From Leuctra nigra (taxonomy: Eukaryota; Arthropoda; Insecta; Plecoptera; Leuctridae), in NCBI GenBank assembly GCA_934045905.1, contig OW203768.1:28115060-28179059 (forward strand): a stretch of 64,000 nucleotides of DNA, in the 5' to 3' direction. Shown here in pieces: positions 12,928 to 24,435 of the stretch. How positions within the stretch are numbered: position 1 is the stretch's first letter; every line of letters starts with the position of its first letter. Below the pieces are notes generated by a model that was not told the DNA's origin, ran no database searches, and saw only the letters and a list, made by a program, of their open reading frames with translations. A program made the position numbers and the translations under genes.

Positions 12928-13945
12928 TGCCACGCCGGCGTCGTCGCCTCGGGCAGAAATAACCAGTGCCGGGCTAGCAACAGCTGGAGATGGGTGTGGG
13001 CGGGTGATCTCGTGGTAGTTGACAAAGAGAGAGACACGACATGAGCGAGAGCAATAGGATCAGAACTAGGTGCTAGACTATCAAGACATAAAGCTGTGAT
13101 GTCCAGTTGACATTAATTATGGTTTTATTACATAACCTCAAGTGAGGAATAAATGAACAGTCAAATAAACACAACATACAAATGATCAGAATGAGATAAC
13201 AGATTACCGGGGGTTTGACCTCCTCGCGTAAATGGACTCTGTGTACAACACAGGTCGTAACCTCATCAGCTGTGTGCCTGGAGGCAACACAACACATGCA
13301 ATTGAATGAATAGCAAATAAGACTGATACAATACAATGATAAATATAATAAACTCTTTACTTACACTCCTCCGTGATAAGATGCTCGCCGAATTACTTCG
13401 GACATTTACTTAAATAGAACTCGTACAGACGACGTTCTAAGATTACTGGACTTACTTAATACAATGTTGAATTTAGATAGGTTTGATGATCCGAAAAGGG
13501 TGCCCTTTCCCTGACTGCCTGACTCTCCGCGGAGACAATCCAAGTGTGGCCACACTTGATTGCAATACAAAAACTACGCAACGACAAAATACATTAACTA
13601 CTCTATTTCAAGTAGGCCACAGGGGCACAATAATGATTCTGTTAACAAAGCTCAAGATTGAACCTGCAAGTAGGGGCTGGACGACCAGTCGCACTACGTT
13701 ATATCCGCTACAACTTAGCGTGGTTACAATCTACATTTAAACACTACTCACGCGGCGATGTGAAGTCGACGACGGTCAGCCAGAGAAAGAGAATGAGCTC
13801 AGGTCGCCGATCCGCGAACTCGACTATCATTGACCATTGCGCATGACATCTTTTCTGCTCTAGGCGACCCTCCAAATATGGGTACAAATGCCGGCTAATG
13901 GTAACGACTTGACGTTGGCGCCAGCGCCGAATTCAAACCGTTACA
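12928..13945 (-). repeat. 5' LTR of the Gypsy-type element
   Basis: 1018 bases, TG...CA on the minus strand, the partner of 10749-11766. The same short translations occur in both LTRs, consistent with near-identity and a young insertion. Confidence 0.85.
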
Positions 13946-14135
13946 AGGCTAAGTTGAATCCGCTCTAGCATGGGTCGGCCTGTACCTGGTAATGCTAAAC
14001 AGGGTTCATCTTTGCCTGTCACCGACCATAGATTCAATGCAAACTGATATTTTTTTATTATTCAATATATTACTCTTATTGGTATTTTCAAGATAAAGTC
14101 TATTTCCCAAACAAATGTATTGATTTATTTTACAG

Positions 14136-14222
14136 GGGACACAGATTGGCACCACTCTGTACGTTCTAACTGGTTTGTGCGAATCTACTGACAACACAAG
14201 ACATCAGACTCTGTTTCAAGCG
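14136..14222 (+). CDS. ELOVL-type fatty-acid elongase, upstream exon
   Basis: Begins after a pyrimidine-rich acceptor (TTTATTTTACAG) and ends at GCG|GTGAGT, 29 codons in phase 0 on both sides. It translates to a segment with LCESTDNTRH, aligning with the C-x-P-x-D stretch that precedes the catalytic region of ELOVL proteins. From this Cys to the DT closing the next exon is 34 residues, close to the family spacing. Exons before it (N-terminus and first membrane spans) are not seen and are probably upstream of the window. ELOVL enzymes are ER multispan condensing enzymes that add two carbons to acyl-CoA. The exon alone is weakly diagnostic; phase and spacing support it. Confidence 0.6.
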
Positions 14223-14328
14223 GTGAGTGAAGGAAGAAACAGCTGGAAGTCGGCTGGATTTATATAAGTTATCTAATGTGATTTAAATTTAGTTATAGTT
14301 GGACGTATCTACACAGTAAAAAATGATA

Positions 14329-14540
14329 AATCTAGTGGAGCGGTATCTTCACACCATATCAAGTCGTACGAAAAGCACACTTTCACTCAACATACCGTTA
14401 AAATGCCCAACTTTAAAATAAAAAGGCTTACGATCTAGTGGAGCGGTCGCTCCACGCCAGCCAAGTCGTACGGCGCGCACACACTCATATAAAAAGGCTG
14501 GAGCAACCCACTTTTACTGTTAGCATCTAAGTGACATAAC
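14329..14540 (-). mobile_element. Two adjacent family A 3' ends
   Basis: Inverted family A termini start at about 14331 (tctagtggagcgg, diverged hairpin) and again at about 14433 (ctagtggagcggtcgctccac, intact hairpin). Each is followed by the CAAGTCGTAC block. They look like two truncated copies, one inserted beside or into the other, in the first visible elongase intron. Confidence 0.6.
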
Positions 14541-15041
14541 TACTTTTTGCACCTAGCACTTCAATTATCCGAACGGACAACGGCAGAAGGCATAATATTA
14601 GTTATGGAAATTCAATGTGAATTAATTTCTAGCTTTTGATCGTTGTAAATTAATAAAATCAATCAATGATTGTAAGACACGGATTCTAGTGTATTTGATA
14701 AGCCTTGGTATTCTCTTAAGGTGAAGGATGTTATGTAAGAAGAGAGCCAGAAATAAGAATGAGGGAAATGATTGCAAGAATTGAAGATGGAAGCTGAAAA
14801 ACAGAGTTGTCTGAAGAAAGTAATTTTCCAATTGGGAAATATTCAAGTCAGGACAGGAATGGATAAAGAAGAGGAGCTAATGGAAGATTTTGCGGGTTTG
14901 ATGCAAGTGTATAAGCTTTTTTGGTGCAAGTATAAAAAAGGCGTTGTGGGACTACTAAGTAACTACAGAGACTACTCAGACACTTTGAATAAAGGTTTAC
15001 ATGTATAACTTAAAAACAATATTCTTGCGTATATACTGTGT
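14541..15041. other. Intronic DNA, no gene recognised
   Basis: An open frame at 14772-15008 on the plus strand encodes a lysine/glutamate-rich 78-residue peptide with no domain I recognise and no splice signals that would join it to the elongase. Probably fortuitous. Confidence 0.3.
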
Positions 15042-15189
15042 GGGGCCCTATTCTCTTAAGAGTTATCACGTCATAAGGTTATGATATGACGAAAAATCAT
15101 AATATTAGCATGGTGAGAGATAGGACAAATCTTCTTATGATATCATAACTTGGAGTAATGGCGTGATAACTGTTTCGGGAATAGACCCC
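15042..15189. mobile_element. Short MITE with terminal inverted repeats
   Basis: Left end GGGGCCCTATTCTC and right end GGGAATAGACCCC are imperfect inverted repeats. The inner pair GTTATCACG/CGTGATAAC is also complementary. Length is about 148 bases. The superfamily is not assigned. Confidence 0.55.
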
Positions 15190-15241
15190 TTGGTTATGTG
15201 TGTGGGGTGTTACCCCTGATCTAAGTTTAAAAGTATAGTAA

Positions 15242-15381
15242 GGGCCAGTCTTCAATACTTCTCTGTCTTCTTAATGGTTTATTAGGACTGTATTGTCATG
15301 GAAACAACAAATGACATTCCTACAAGTTGGAATAACTTTGTTAACTTGACTGGTCTAAGCAGAGTATTGAAAATCTGAGCC
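15242..15381. mobile_element. PIF/Harbinger-like MITE with TAA duplication
   Basis: 140 bases starting GGGCCAGTCTTCAATACT, with an inverted counterpart (AGTATTGAAAATCTGAGCC) at the right end. It is flanked by TAA on both sides (15239-15241 and 15382-15384), the 3-bp TWA duplication used by PIF/Harbinger elements. It ends 45 bases before an elongase exon. Confidence 0.65.
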
Positions 15382-15426
15382 TAAGATAGTTACGCAGTTT
15401 ATTAATAGACTTTGTGCTTTTTCTAG

Positions 15427-15483
15427 CTGCCCCAAATGGTTAACTGGACATTGCTTTCCAAGATGATCGAAATGATGGATACG
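15427..15483 (+). CDS. ELOVL-type fatty-acid elongase, exon ending in DT
   Basis: A 57-base exon bounded by TTTTTCTAG and ACG|GTGAGT, phase 0/0. It translates to 19 residues ending SKMIEMMDT, the family's S-K-x-x-E-x-x-DT motif just before the catalytic exon. In ELOVL proteins the following residues are FFVLRKK, which is how the next exon starts. Confidence 0.85.
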
Positions 15484-15608
15484 GTGAGTCTCCCAGTTCA
15501 TCTTTGTTTTCTCTCTCAATTGAGTTGTTGAAACACTAATACATTGAAACATTTCCAGCAAACTTCTTACGTACTGTAAATTATACCTATTTCTCGGATA
15601 CATCCTCA

Positions 15609-16459
15609 TTGAGCGAGCGAAGCGAGCGTCTCCTTTTGGCTCTTTTGGCACGGACCACTGTTTTTTCTTTTTGTGTGTTTTTTTTCTGTTACTGACGATA
15701 TACAAGTCACAGTTTTTCTTTGATCAAGCTGAAATTTTGCACACATGTACTGACCATTTCCGGGCATTGTAGACCCTAATTTTTTTGAAATCCCCTGATT
15801 GGTTCAAATTTAAAAAAAATATATCTTTCGATTGGTTGGTTTGATCAATTTGAAATTTTGACAAGTCATTATTACTAACATTTTACCCAATCATACAAAG
15901 TTTCAGCCAAATCCTCCCATTGGTTAAAATTTTAAACTATCTTAACTGTGATTTTTTAAATTTAAACTAGAACCGTTTGACCGATCAACTTAAAACTTTG
16001 CATGGTCATTGGGACCAACATTATCTGTGTTTTTTAAATTTTTTAGACACATCTGTGTTTAAATACAAAAGTTATTAACATTTTACGGACATTTTGCTTG
16101 TTGCTGTGGATCACGGCAACATTGACGCCTCAGTTCCAATGTTCCAAGGTAGTTAGAACAGGAACTTTCAAACGCATAATTATGACACTAATAATTAACA
16201 GATTGATCTGATATTGTGTATACACACTTATATCCTATGAGTGGTCCCAAGTATATTTTTGGAACAAGATCCTGTGATTTTTGAAAATTAACAAGGAACC
16301 ATTCAATCATAAAGGTTCAATCGATCGACTTAAAACTTTGTATGGTTATTTAGACCAATATTTTTGGAATTTTTGAAGATTTGTATACAAGATTTCGGTT
16401 CGAGGTGTTGCGCGTATCCGTGCTTGCTCATCAACGCGTTACTCAGAGCGTTATCCTAG
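15609..16459 (+). mobile_element. Family B Helitron-like element
   Basis: Starts TTGAGCGAGCGAAGCGAGCG after an A and ends TTATCCTAG followed by T, the same A/T context as other B copies. It is non-coding and lies in the elongase intron 3' of the 57-base exon. Confidence 0.65.
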
Positions 16460-16534
16460 TCTAATTATGAACTCGAACACTCACCAGAGTAGCAGAAAGA
16501 AGCTTGACTTAGCTCAAGCAATATGTATTAATTA

Positions 16535-17112
16535 CTAGGAAAACGCTCAGTGTTACGCGTTGATAAGCGAGCACCGGTTTGCAGCACATCTAACCAATCG
16601 ATCAAATAATCACAAATAATCCCACAAATAATTCCTCAAATAATCACTTGCAGGATTACATATAAAGAGTTCTAATTTTCTTCAGAAACTGGGAAGATTG
16701 CCACAAATCCTTATATTTACCAAATACTTCCCAAGAAAGCATCGCCAAACAGCAAGAATAATCATAGGCAGAATATGAACATTTTTCAATGTCAAAATAA
16801 TTGTGAAACAAATGTCAATGCCTTCTGATATACCTACAGAAATGCAGTAATCATGGTCCATTGGTATTTTATGAAAATTTCGTAGAAGATTTCTTTGCTA
16901 CGATACAAAAATCAAGTTTCCGATGAATCCATTGAAGCAAACTTGCTAAAAATCATTTTGACCACAACCAGAATAGTAATATAAGTTTTGTGAAAAATTG
17001 GCCTGGTCCATTTCTTCGTTTGGGAGGAGACGCCAGATGCACACACAGACGAAAAAAAACCCAGAGATTCGAGCCATAAGTTTCAAGTGGAGACGCTCGC
17101 TCCTCTCGCTTA
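16535..17112 (-). mobile_element. Family B Helitron-like element, inverted
   Basis: Left boundary CTAGGAAAACGCTC (inverted 3' end) preceded by A; right boundary GCTCGCTCCTCTCGCTTAA (diverged inverted 5' end). It is followed within 45 bases by the assembly gap. Confidence 0.6.
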
Positions 17113-17153
17113 ATTATTTCGAAAGGAATTAAGATAACAGTTTCCCACAGAGT

Positions 17154-17353
17154 NNNNNNNNNNNNNNNNNNNNNNNNNNNNNNNNNNNNNNNNNNNNNNN
17201 NNNNNNNNNNNNNNNNNNNNNNNNNNNNNNNNNNNNNNNNNNNNNNNNNNNNNNNNNNNNNNNNNNNNNNNNNNNNNNNNNNNNNNNNNNNNNNNNNNNN
17301 NNNNNNNNNNNNNNNNNNNNNNNNNNNNNNNNNNNNNNNNNNNNNNNNNNNNN
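17154..17353. other. Assembly gap
   Basis: Exactly 200 N, a conventional placeholder, so the true length is unknown. Confidence 0.99.
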
Positions 17354-17395
17354 TTTTTCAAGTTCATACGTAGACCGCTGTGGTTATTTGCAACA

Positions 17396-19330
17396 TTAAC
17401 TTCCCAACAGCGACTGCAGATCTTCCAAGTTGTCAGCCAGCAAGACTGTGTCGTCGGCGTATCTTATACTGTTCACCAGCTCCCCATTGATGACGATACC
17501 TTCTACTGCGCCATCCAAAGCTTCTGCCAGTATAGCTTCTGAGTAAATATCTAGTGGAGCGGTCGCTCCACCCAGCCAAGTCGTACTGTACAATCACACT
17601 CATGGAACATACCGTAAATGCCTAACAAACTGAGGAGCAGACCAACCACTTTTACTGTTAGCAACAACATGGCATTTCCGGCCTACTGGATCTCAAAATT
17701 GGGAAATCTCAAATTTTTACGAAAAATCTTAAATTCGAGCTATGGCCCACCCTAACACATATACCAAATTTAGGAACAGTAGGTTATTCCGTTTGTGAGG
17801 TACAGGGCCGTGAAAACATTGAAATAACACCCATTTAAAACCTATCTACATCTATGATGATAATTCAGATATCAGGAAACATCGCTGTCACCGCCACAAC
17901 TTAAGCGGCTAAACCGATCGATCTGAAATTTTACCAGGCGTCTGAGGTGCTTTTTGTTATGACTGGGTTTTTTGCCGCCATTTTGAAACCGAAAGTGACG
18001 TCATATCTCGAAAACGGCTAAAATGATCGGAACGAAATTTGTGCCAATCGAGTCAGACGGTTTATCTGTATGAAATATCAATATACAAAATATACATTTA
18101 CTATTACCGAAACCGGAAATTACGTCACAAAAATGACAAATCAGACTTTAATCACTTCTTACTACAATAACTACATATTCAGATAGCTAATACATAACAT
18201 TTATGTAAATAAATTCTAGGTGGCAGTGATTTCAGCCTCCATTTTGTTAACCGGAGTGATGTCATGTATCGAAAACGGCTGGAACGATTGAAACAAAGCT
18301 TTTGTTTTACTTCATGAAATATAATTTTAAGCACTATTTAGTACAAAACGCAACTTTCTTGTAACCAAATCGGAAAAGAAGTGAGTTCCCCATAAAAAGC
18401 ACTTTGTGTAATAAATCCAGCCAAGTATCTTCAACTTTAAAAATTCGGCACTGAAAAGAAGTAATGTCAATAAATTGGCCAATCCTGGGGGAAAATGGGC
18501 AAAAATTGAGAGATTCTTTTTTTGGGCATTTTTGTTATATTTTATGTAAATGTGTAGGTAGATTATATGGGGAAGTGATCTGATTCTGGGGAAGTGGCTC
18601 CACGACGCTGGCAGTGCTGGCATCCAGTGCTACACATGATAGAAGAGATCAACCAGTACATCCATGCCGTCATTGTCTATCAACTTGAGAAGTTCAGTGT
18701 ATACTTCATCCGGACCTGCAGCTTTGCCGTTCTTCGCCTGCCGAATAACACGTATCACCTCCTCACTCATGATAACTGGACCCATGTCTGCTTCAATTAC
18801 ATCGTGCTCCTCTTGCCTATCAACCTCAAATAACTGCTCTATGTAGACTGTACACAGTTTCAGTTTCTAATCAATATTAGCAACCAATTTGTTATTGTTG
18901 TCTACCAACACTCAAACCCCTCTTTTCCGATACACTCCCAAGGCATCTTTTATCTTCTTATGCAGATTAAAGCTGTCATGTTTCTGCTGCAGCAATTCTA
19001 TCTCGTGAAATTTTTCTGCCATCCACTCTTCTTTGGTGATTAATATTTTTGATCTGATCAATCTATGAATTTCCCAGTACTTTATGTGACTACAAGCCTT
19101 TCCAGAACCATTCCAGGCCAACGCATTTCACTGATACCGAGTATATCGATGTTCATTCTCTGCGTTTCTCTTGTTTTATTTGCTGACTTGCCAGATTCAA
19201 ACATACTTCGGACATTCCATGTCGCAATCTTGATGACTGACCCGGAGATTCTTAGCACCATCTGACCACTGTAGGTCTGCCGGGGACTGAGGGCCGTATT
19301 TGATGTGATGTTTACAAATTTCAAAAACAT
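17396..19330 (-). pseudogene. RTE-like non-LTR retrotransposon remnant
   Basis: Read on the minus strand, 19330-19080 encodes an apurinic-type endonuclease start (IATWNVRSMFESGK, then ILGISEMRWPG). Bases 18850-18620 encode the pre-RT region in broken frames. Bases 17540-17396 encode the RT core with YADDTVLLA. The order EN-RT and the wording of these motifs resemble RTE-type LINEs. Frameshifts, stops and a family A insertion between about 17550 and 18500 break it. It lies antisense in the elongase intron and is not functional. Confidence 0.7.
17550..18500 (-). mobile_element. Family A element inserted in the RTE remnant
   Basis: Inverted copy. The 3' hairpin (CTAGTGGAGCGGTCGCTCCAC) starts at 17551. 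CRE/ETS-type motifs occur near 17990, 18120 and 18245. One CCAGCCAAGTATC arm follows near 18389-18480. The second arm of the usual 5' palindrome seems missing. The insertion splits the RT core from the upstream RT. Confidence 0.6.
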
Positions 19331-19863
19331 TACTTTTGTAGGGAGAAAGTGACAGCTGATCGGAGTAGGGTTTCGAAAGGCTTTTACACGGTGCTCGGTA
19401 AAACGATCGCGTATAGAAAATGTTCAATAGCCTATACACTATAGACTTAACACTGTTTATGATATCAAGCTGAAATACAAAGTATTCAAATATACCATGA
19501 GGAGCAAAAAATCACCCTGTTTGATAGGTCACTAGAGAAACATACTAGATATAGCGCTAATAAAAAATTTAATTTTAAAAATAATGATTGATATTCGATC
19601 TTATATTAAATATGTTTTTCGGATCAAAACTAAAAAACACCTAACTTCATTTCACTTGATCCAATTGGATGGCTTATTTTCGCGCCGATTTTTCAATCAG
19701 TCTTGTTCAGCTAATGATAATCATCGTTTGGTTTTAACTAAACAAATATTATTGCCATTATCATTTGCATAACATGCTCGGTAATGGCTCGTAAATTATC
19801 CAGATTCACGTATGAAAAGTTTGATACTCGGAGCTGAAGTCATGATTATCTGTAATTTCCCAG

Positions 19864-19969
19864 GTGTTCTTCGTGCTGAGGAAGAAGAATAATCAGCTGA
19901 CGTTCCTTCACGTCTATCATCATTCTACTATGGCTATCCTCGTCTGGGTCTACGCCAAATACATTCAAG
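19864..19969 (+). CDS. ELOVL-type fatty-acid elongase, catalytic exon
   Basis: A 106-base exon after TTTCCCAG, starting phase 0 and ending phase 1 at CAAG|GTACAG. It encodes [20 protein letters not shown], the most diagnostic ELOVL stretch. The HVYHH histidine box is the catalytic H-x-x-H-H of the condensing enzyme on the ER membrane, and [10 protein letters not shown] is the family's conserved lead-in. It continues as a hydrophobic segment ([15 protein letters not shown]). The following 6.9-kb intron holds the antisense homeodomain-RT element. Confidence 0.95.
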
Positions 19970-20046
19970 GTACAGCAAATCCACATACAACAATCCGTAC
20001 AAAAAACACGAGATATTGTTATATTTGGCCCATCGCAGCCGCGTTT

Positions 20047-20155
20047 CTAGTGGAGCCGTCGCAAGCTCGCCAGCTCTCACACAACAAACCGTTCAAATGC
20101 CCAACTCAAATATAAAAAGGCTGAAATATGAAAAAGGCTGATATAAAGAGTGGCG
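20047..20155 (-). mobile_element. Family A 3' end, diverged
   Basis: The sequence tctagtggagccgtcgcaagctc followed by aaaaaggctg resembles the inverted 3' end of family A, with a decayed hairpin. Together with the A-like segment at 25030-25340 it may mark the two sides of one older copy split by later insertions. Confidence 0.4.
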
Positions 20156-20796
20156 TTTTCGGCCAACTACTGAATCCTTAAAATAGGATATCGGTCAAAG
20201 TTGATTTTGATGAACTTAAATTTAATTAAAACTTATATTGATGTTTGAAATATTCGCACACAAATAAACGTTTGAATATTTCAGATGCCTGCATTTTAAT
20301 CTATGGCAAATAGGTTCCACTATTTTAAATTTGGGTATTTTTAATTCTTTCCTTTTAAATTTGATTATTTATAAGCAAGACTAGTGTTGCAAGATGCAAT
20401 GAAAATTTTCAGAAAATTTCCAATGGTCGTTGAATATCGTTAAATGGTTTTGTTTTCTGTATTTTAATTGTTTATATGGAAAAAAAAATCATATCAATTA
20501 TTGATTATGATAAAATATAATAATTTAATTAAAAATTTTATTCAAACATATTGAAACAAATACAGTACATAGGAGTCAAATAATCATAAATCTTGCAGTT
20601 TTCATACACATTAAAACAATGGAATCAGTTTCCACAAGTAATTAAAAAAAAAATACTTTGAATTATCAAAGATGTCAATTAATCAATACATTAACATTAA
20701 AAAAACAGGACTATTTGAATACACACTACAAAGGCAAAATTAATTACATGTTCCTTAGTCAAATGCAATTACGATAGGAACAATGAAATTTAAAAT
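20156..20796 (-). other. 3' flank or UTR of the homeodomain-RT element
   Basis: AT-rich DNA downstream of the long ORF stop. On the minus strand an AATAAA lies near 20540. No long A tract or target duplication could be identified, so the 3' end of the element is not defined. Confidence 0.35.
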
Positions 20797-23700
20797 TTAC
20801 GGCAATCTGTATTGGACGTGGCCGGACACGTGTGTCACATAAATGTCTCTTGACCACCTGATTGCGTCACTTATCATTAGACGACGCATGATGTTGGTAT
20901 ATCCACTTTTAACTTTCAGTCGTCTAAACACCTCATCGTTTGCCTGCTCCCACCCACCAAGGCTGCCGACGACCACAGCGCCCACAAACACAGTGTAACC
21001 TTGGTTGCGTAACTGGATAGCGTGCGGCGAATATTTTTCAAGTTTCCGAAGACGTTGAGCGGTCATGGCCTCCAATCTGTTCTCAAAAGGAACACAGACA
21101 TCGACCACGTACGCCATCTTCTTCTCTTGGTTAATCACCACTATATCGGGCCGCTCTTCGCCCACTATCCCCGGCACGCGACGGTCCAGTGTGATGTCAC
21201 CCAGAGTATCTGGGATTGCCTGGGCTAGCCTGTTGACTATGGCGTTGTGCCTCTCTCGGATGGCGACGAACTGGGGCGGGCAGTGATTCAGCACATGTGG
21301 CAGCGTCTCATTCTGATAGCCACAGCGCCGACAACACTTGCTTCCGCCCGACACCCAACGTCTACATCCATTCAGAGGCACACAGCCCAGGCGCGCTCTG
21401 TGCACGAAGCGCCAGTCCGCGAAGCGTGTGAAGCGGCCGTCTCGCATGAAGTGGTTACTGTGCTTATGTCTTGACGTCACCTCATACACCTTGCCTTGAT
21501 CAGGTTTGGCAAGGAGGCGCTGACAGTAGAAGTCCGTGACCTGCTGACGCAGACGTCGCTGGAGGTGGCGCCTTGCCCCACCATCAATCCTCACCGGCGC
21601 CTGACCATCGTCACGACGCCCCCGCGGAATCTGGATTTCAAGTCCACCCCTCGCCTGACACCAGACCCACGATATTCCCGTCCAAGATGCAAGGCGACGC
21701 GAAGCGTTCCTGACACACGACCACGTTGTAGCAATGGTCCCGCTGTTGCGAGCAAAATGTCCGCGCATGCTCCCAGTCAAATACTCGGCCACATCGTAGT
21801 TGGAAGGATCCCGGCCAGTTTTAGAGCGGACAGCTGCCCGAAGGGTTGACCAAGCTAGCTGCCGCACAAAGACGTCATAGCATGTCAAGAGGCGGAAGCC
21901 CTGAACCAAGGTCGATATGTCCACAAGATCACTTAGAGGTAGTAGTCCTGCACCACCCATCGAGGTTGGCAAATACAAAACCTCGGCACTGACACGTTGT
22001 GGGAGGTACAACCAAGACTTGACCATTCGCTTGATTTCTCGGTCCGCCTCAGAGAGGGGAGCTTTTGCTACTCTCCCTCCTCTCAAAATGAAATCTAGCC
22101 GCGTCAAACAAAAAGTTTTTACCGCATCAATCTTCTGCCAAGGAGCAAGAGGGCTCTGGTTTATTAGTCTGACTTCGTCCGTTATGGCAGTAATTTCATC
22201 GAAGGGAGTTTGCGACACTCGAAAACCATTTGGCACACCTAAATACTGATACGTATCCCCCTCTTTCATAGCGCGAATGTTAGTTCCTTGCACTCGAAAC
22301 ACCGCGTCACCCACTCCAGATGTACCGCGGCAATCCACGTGGATAGCTGCGCATTTCGATGGGTTGAATGCGAGACCTGACCATGTGGCAGCAGACGTTG
22401 CCCTATCCAACAATAACTGAAGGTCCTCAGGAGATTTGCCCACCAACAAGAGATCATCCGCATAAGCCAATACCGAGACTTGCTGCTCATGGAGGTGATA
22501 ACCATGGCCAGATTTAGCAGCATCCAGTGAACGAAGCAACGGCTCGATGGCCAAATCAAAGACAATAGGGCTCAACGGGCACCCTTGCTTAACACCAGCC
22601 CGTATGTTAATTGGCTGAGATAATCCCGAAGATGACCTGACGACAGTAGTGTTGTCAGTATACAAGTCCTTTATAACCTCAACTAAATGCTCAGGTAAGC
22701 CGAACTCAACAAGAGTATTGAATATGTGTTGAAACGGAACTGAACCAAAAGCATTACACAGATCTAACCAAGCCATACATGTTTGCTGTTTTCGGCTGCG
22801 AGCGTGGTCCAGAATTGATTGTGCTACAAAATTATGTTCATGACACCCTTCATGTTCTAAAAAACCCTTCTGCGATGCTGAGAGTCTATCTGTTTTTGAT
22901 GCCCATAGCGTTAACCTATCAGCAATTACACCGGAGTATAGATTGCTTATAGTATCCGACAACGAGAGTGGTCGCCAACTAGTGACTTCATTCCTAGGTC
23001 CTTTCTTATAAATGAGCACTGTACGCGATCGACGCCAGCTATCCGGCACACGCTTTTCAATCAGGCATCGGTTGAATATAATAGTTACCTGAACACACGA
23101 TGGGTCCGCCAACTTCCAATCACCATAGGTAAGTCCATCCGGCCCTGGTGCAGTGTTTTTCATCCTACGAAGCCGTCGCAAGATTTCACGGGAGGTCAAT
23201 CTTGCAGTTAGCTCAGACGTATTCTCTTCAAGTGAGGGCACAAACATTGGAATATGATCCGGTTTTACACCTTGAGTGAACCCATCGTTACCCAACGTTA
23301 ATTGGAAGTGATCGACGAGCACTTGTTCTGGAATGTCACAAAAACCACCATGAACTTTATTTAAAACCTGAGCAACTGCTTTTTTACGATTAATCCTGTA
23401 CAGACGTTGCAAGTTAGCAGCCACTTGCGCCGGAGGAACCGACTCAGCTTGTTGACGTTGTCTCTGCTCCTCAAGGACCCGATGACGTCCACGATCGCGA
23501 CCAGCACCCTGACGTCCACAACCCCTTGTACCACGTCCACGAGATCCGCTGGGGACAGCTGCCATGTTTTCGGAGTCGCTCGACCTCTTCTTAGACGCAC
23601 CAAGCTCAGCCGACAAGTCGTCCACCAACGTTTGGAAAACATCCCAGGAATCCGACGCAGCATCAAACTTGTTCAGCCACCGACGTTGGAAGTCCTTCGC

Positions 23701-24435
23701 ACGTTGCCCAGGCTTGGAAACTGTGACAGGTTGAGGGGTCGTTACGACGTCGTTCACCTCCATTGTGATAGGACTAGAGGTCTGAGTGCGGACAGATGGA
23801 GTGTTTACATCTGAGCTGTCAGTATTTAATTCCTTACGCACCGGCGTACACCTCAAAAGTTGCAGTCTTCGCACGAGATCAATTTCTTCATCAGCATCAA
23901 GTGGTAGGAGCTGTGTCGATAAGTCAGACGGAGCGACCTCGTCTTCCGAGAGCGACATCCTCAGAAAGTGAGTCAATGATAGCGAGCTAGTGTTGTCAGC
24001 GCTATGCGGAGACGTAATTGGCTCACCCAGTTGCAGACCCGACGCGGGCGACGCTGCACGAATGAGCGCCTCGATACTTTCTCGCAGCGCCGCAACCCTG
24101 GGTCCTGGCTGCGGAGTACCAGGGACGTCTCCATTAATTGAACTGGAACTCACCGGTCTCATGATCTTCTCTCTCTTCCGCAACTTCGCTCGTCTGTTTT
24201 GAAACCAGACCTGCACTCGCGCCTCGCTGAGATCCAGCCTCCTACCCAGCTCCTCTCTCGCGAGCACATCTGGAAACAGATTTTCCAAGAACATCGCCTC
24301 CAACTGATGTATTTGAAAAGTCGTGAAAGTCGTCCGACATCGACGTGCCCTCTTCGGCCCCTCATCTTCATTGACGACGCCGGCGTCATCTTCGTCAAGG
24401 TCGCCAGACGGCGTCAATATACTGCTCATGTTCAT
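20797..24435 (-). CDS. Homeodomain-reverse transcriptase-endonuclease fusion
   Basis: A single uninterrupted 1212-residue ORF. Residues 11-26 are acidic. Residues 30-89 form a complete paired-like homeodomain with all core positions (R5, F8, L16, F20, W48, F49, Q50, N51, R53; [12 protein letters not shown]). Residues 297-320 are Arg/Gly-rich. Residues about 400-740 are a reverse transcriptase: [12 protein letters not shown], motif [11 protein letters not shown] (D558), [14 protein letters not shown] (658-661). A CX2CX8HX4C knuckle (C1035, C1038, H1047, C1052) is followed by RHN (1062-1064). A restriction-enzyme-like endonuclease has RPD (1095-1097), VDV (D1112) and K1131/K1134. This is the architecture of R2/R4/NeSL non-LTR retrotransposons, with a homeodomain where R2 proteins carry zinc fingers and Myb. 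All catalytic residues I can check are present. It is antisense in an elongase intron. A host gene is less likely because the RT and endonuclease look intact. Confidence 0.9.
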   Translation of the reverse strand: MNMSSILTPSGDLDEDDAGVVNEDEGPKRARRCRTTFTTFQIHQLEAMFLENLFPDVLAREELGRRLDLSEARVQVWFQNRRAKLRKREKIMRPVSSSSINGDVPGTPQPGPRVAALRESIEALIRAASPASGLQLGEPITSPHSADNTSSLSLTHFLRMSLSEDEVAPSDLSTQLLPLDADEEIDLVRRLQLLRCTPVRKELNTDSSDVNTPSVRTQTSSPITMEVNDVVTTPQPVTVSKPGQRAKDFQRRWLNKFDAASDSWDVFQTLVDDLSAELGASKKRSSDSENMAAVPSGSRGRGTRGCGRQGAGRDRGRHRVLEEQRQRQQAESVPPAQVAANLQRLYRINRKKAVAQVLNKVHGGFCDIPEQVLVDHFQLTLGNDGFTQGVKPDHIPMFVPSLEENTSELTARLTSREILRRLRRMKNTAPGPDGLTYGDWKLADPSCVQVTIIFNRCLIEKRVPDSWRRSRTVLIYKKGPRNEVTSWRPLSLSDTISNLYSGVIADRLTLWASKTDRLSASQKGFLEHEGCHEHNFVAQSILDHARSRKQQTCMAWLDLCNAFGSVPFQHIFNTLVEFGLPEHLVEVIKDLYTDNTTVVRSSSGLSQPINIRAGVKQGCPLSPIVFDLAIEPLLRSLDAAKSGHGYHLHEQQVSVLAYADDLLLVGKSPEDLQLLLDRATSAATWSGLAFNPSKCAAIHVDCRGTSGVGDAVFRVQGTNIRAMKEGDTYQYLGVPNGFRVSQTPFDEITAITDEVRLINQSPLAPWQKIDAVKTFCLTRLDFILRGGRVAKAPLSEADREIKRMVKSWLYLPQRVSAEVLYLPTSMGGAGLLPLSDLVDISTLVQGFRLLTCYDVFVRQLAWSTLRAAVRSKTGRDPSNYDVAEYLTGSMRGHFARNSGTIATTWSCVRNASRRLASWTGISWVWCQARGGLEIQIPRGRRDDGQAPVRIDGGARRHLQRRLRQQVTDFYCQRLLAKPDQGKVYEVTSRHKHSNHFMRDGRFTRFADWRFVHRARLGCVPLNGCRRWVSGGSKCCRRCGYQNETLPHVLNHCPPQFVAIRERHNAIVNRLAQAIPDTLGDITLDRRVPGIVGEERPDIVVINQEKKMAYVVDVCVPFENRLEAMTAQRLRKLEKYSPHAIQLRNQGYTVFVGAVVVGSLGGWEQANDEVFRRLKVKSGYTNIMRRLMISDAIRWSRDIYVTHVSGHVQYRLP

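Larger units (their letters stand above)
10749..13945 (-). mobile_element. Ty3/Gypsy-type LTR retrotransposon, internally deleted
   Basis: Two direct repeats of equal length (1018 bases) begin TGTAACGG and end GTGGCA on the minus strand. They are flanked by a 4-bp target duplication AGGC (10745-10748 and 13946-13949). The interior (11767-12927) keeps only a primer-binding site beside the 5' LTR, part of the integrase and a purine-rich tract beside the 3' LTR. Gag, protease, reverse transcriptase and RNase H are absent. The LTRs encode identical short ORFs, implying recent insertion. It lies upstream of the first visible elongase exon. It cannot move by itself but could be mobilised in trans. 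Confidence 0.85.

Noticed and set aside
14136..14222. Considered as an unrelated cryptic exon
   Set aside because: Phase 0/0 and the 34-residue spacing from its Cys to the DT motif fit the elongase better; kept as an elongase exon at moderate confidence.
17110..17367. Open frame across the first N run
   Set aside because: Almost entirely N; no coding evidence.
21496..23814. Several 60-135 residue ORFs on the plus strand under the homeodomain-RT ORF
   Set aside because: Shadow frames of a long GC-richer coding region; none has a domain, and the minus-strand frame explains the openness.
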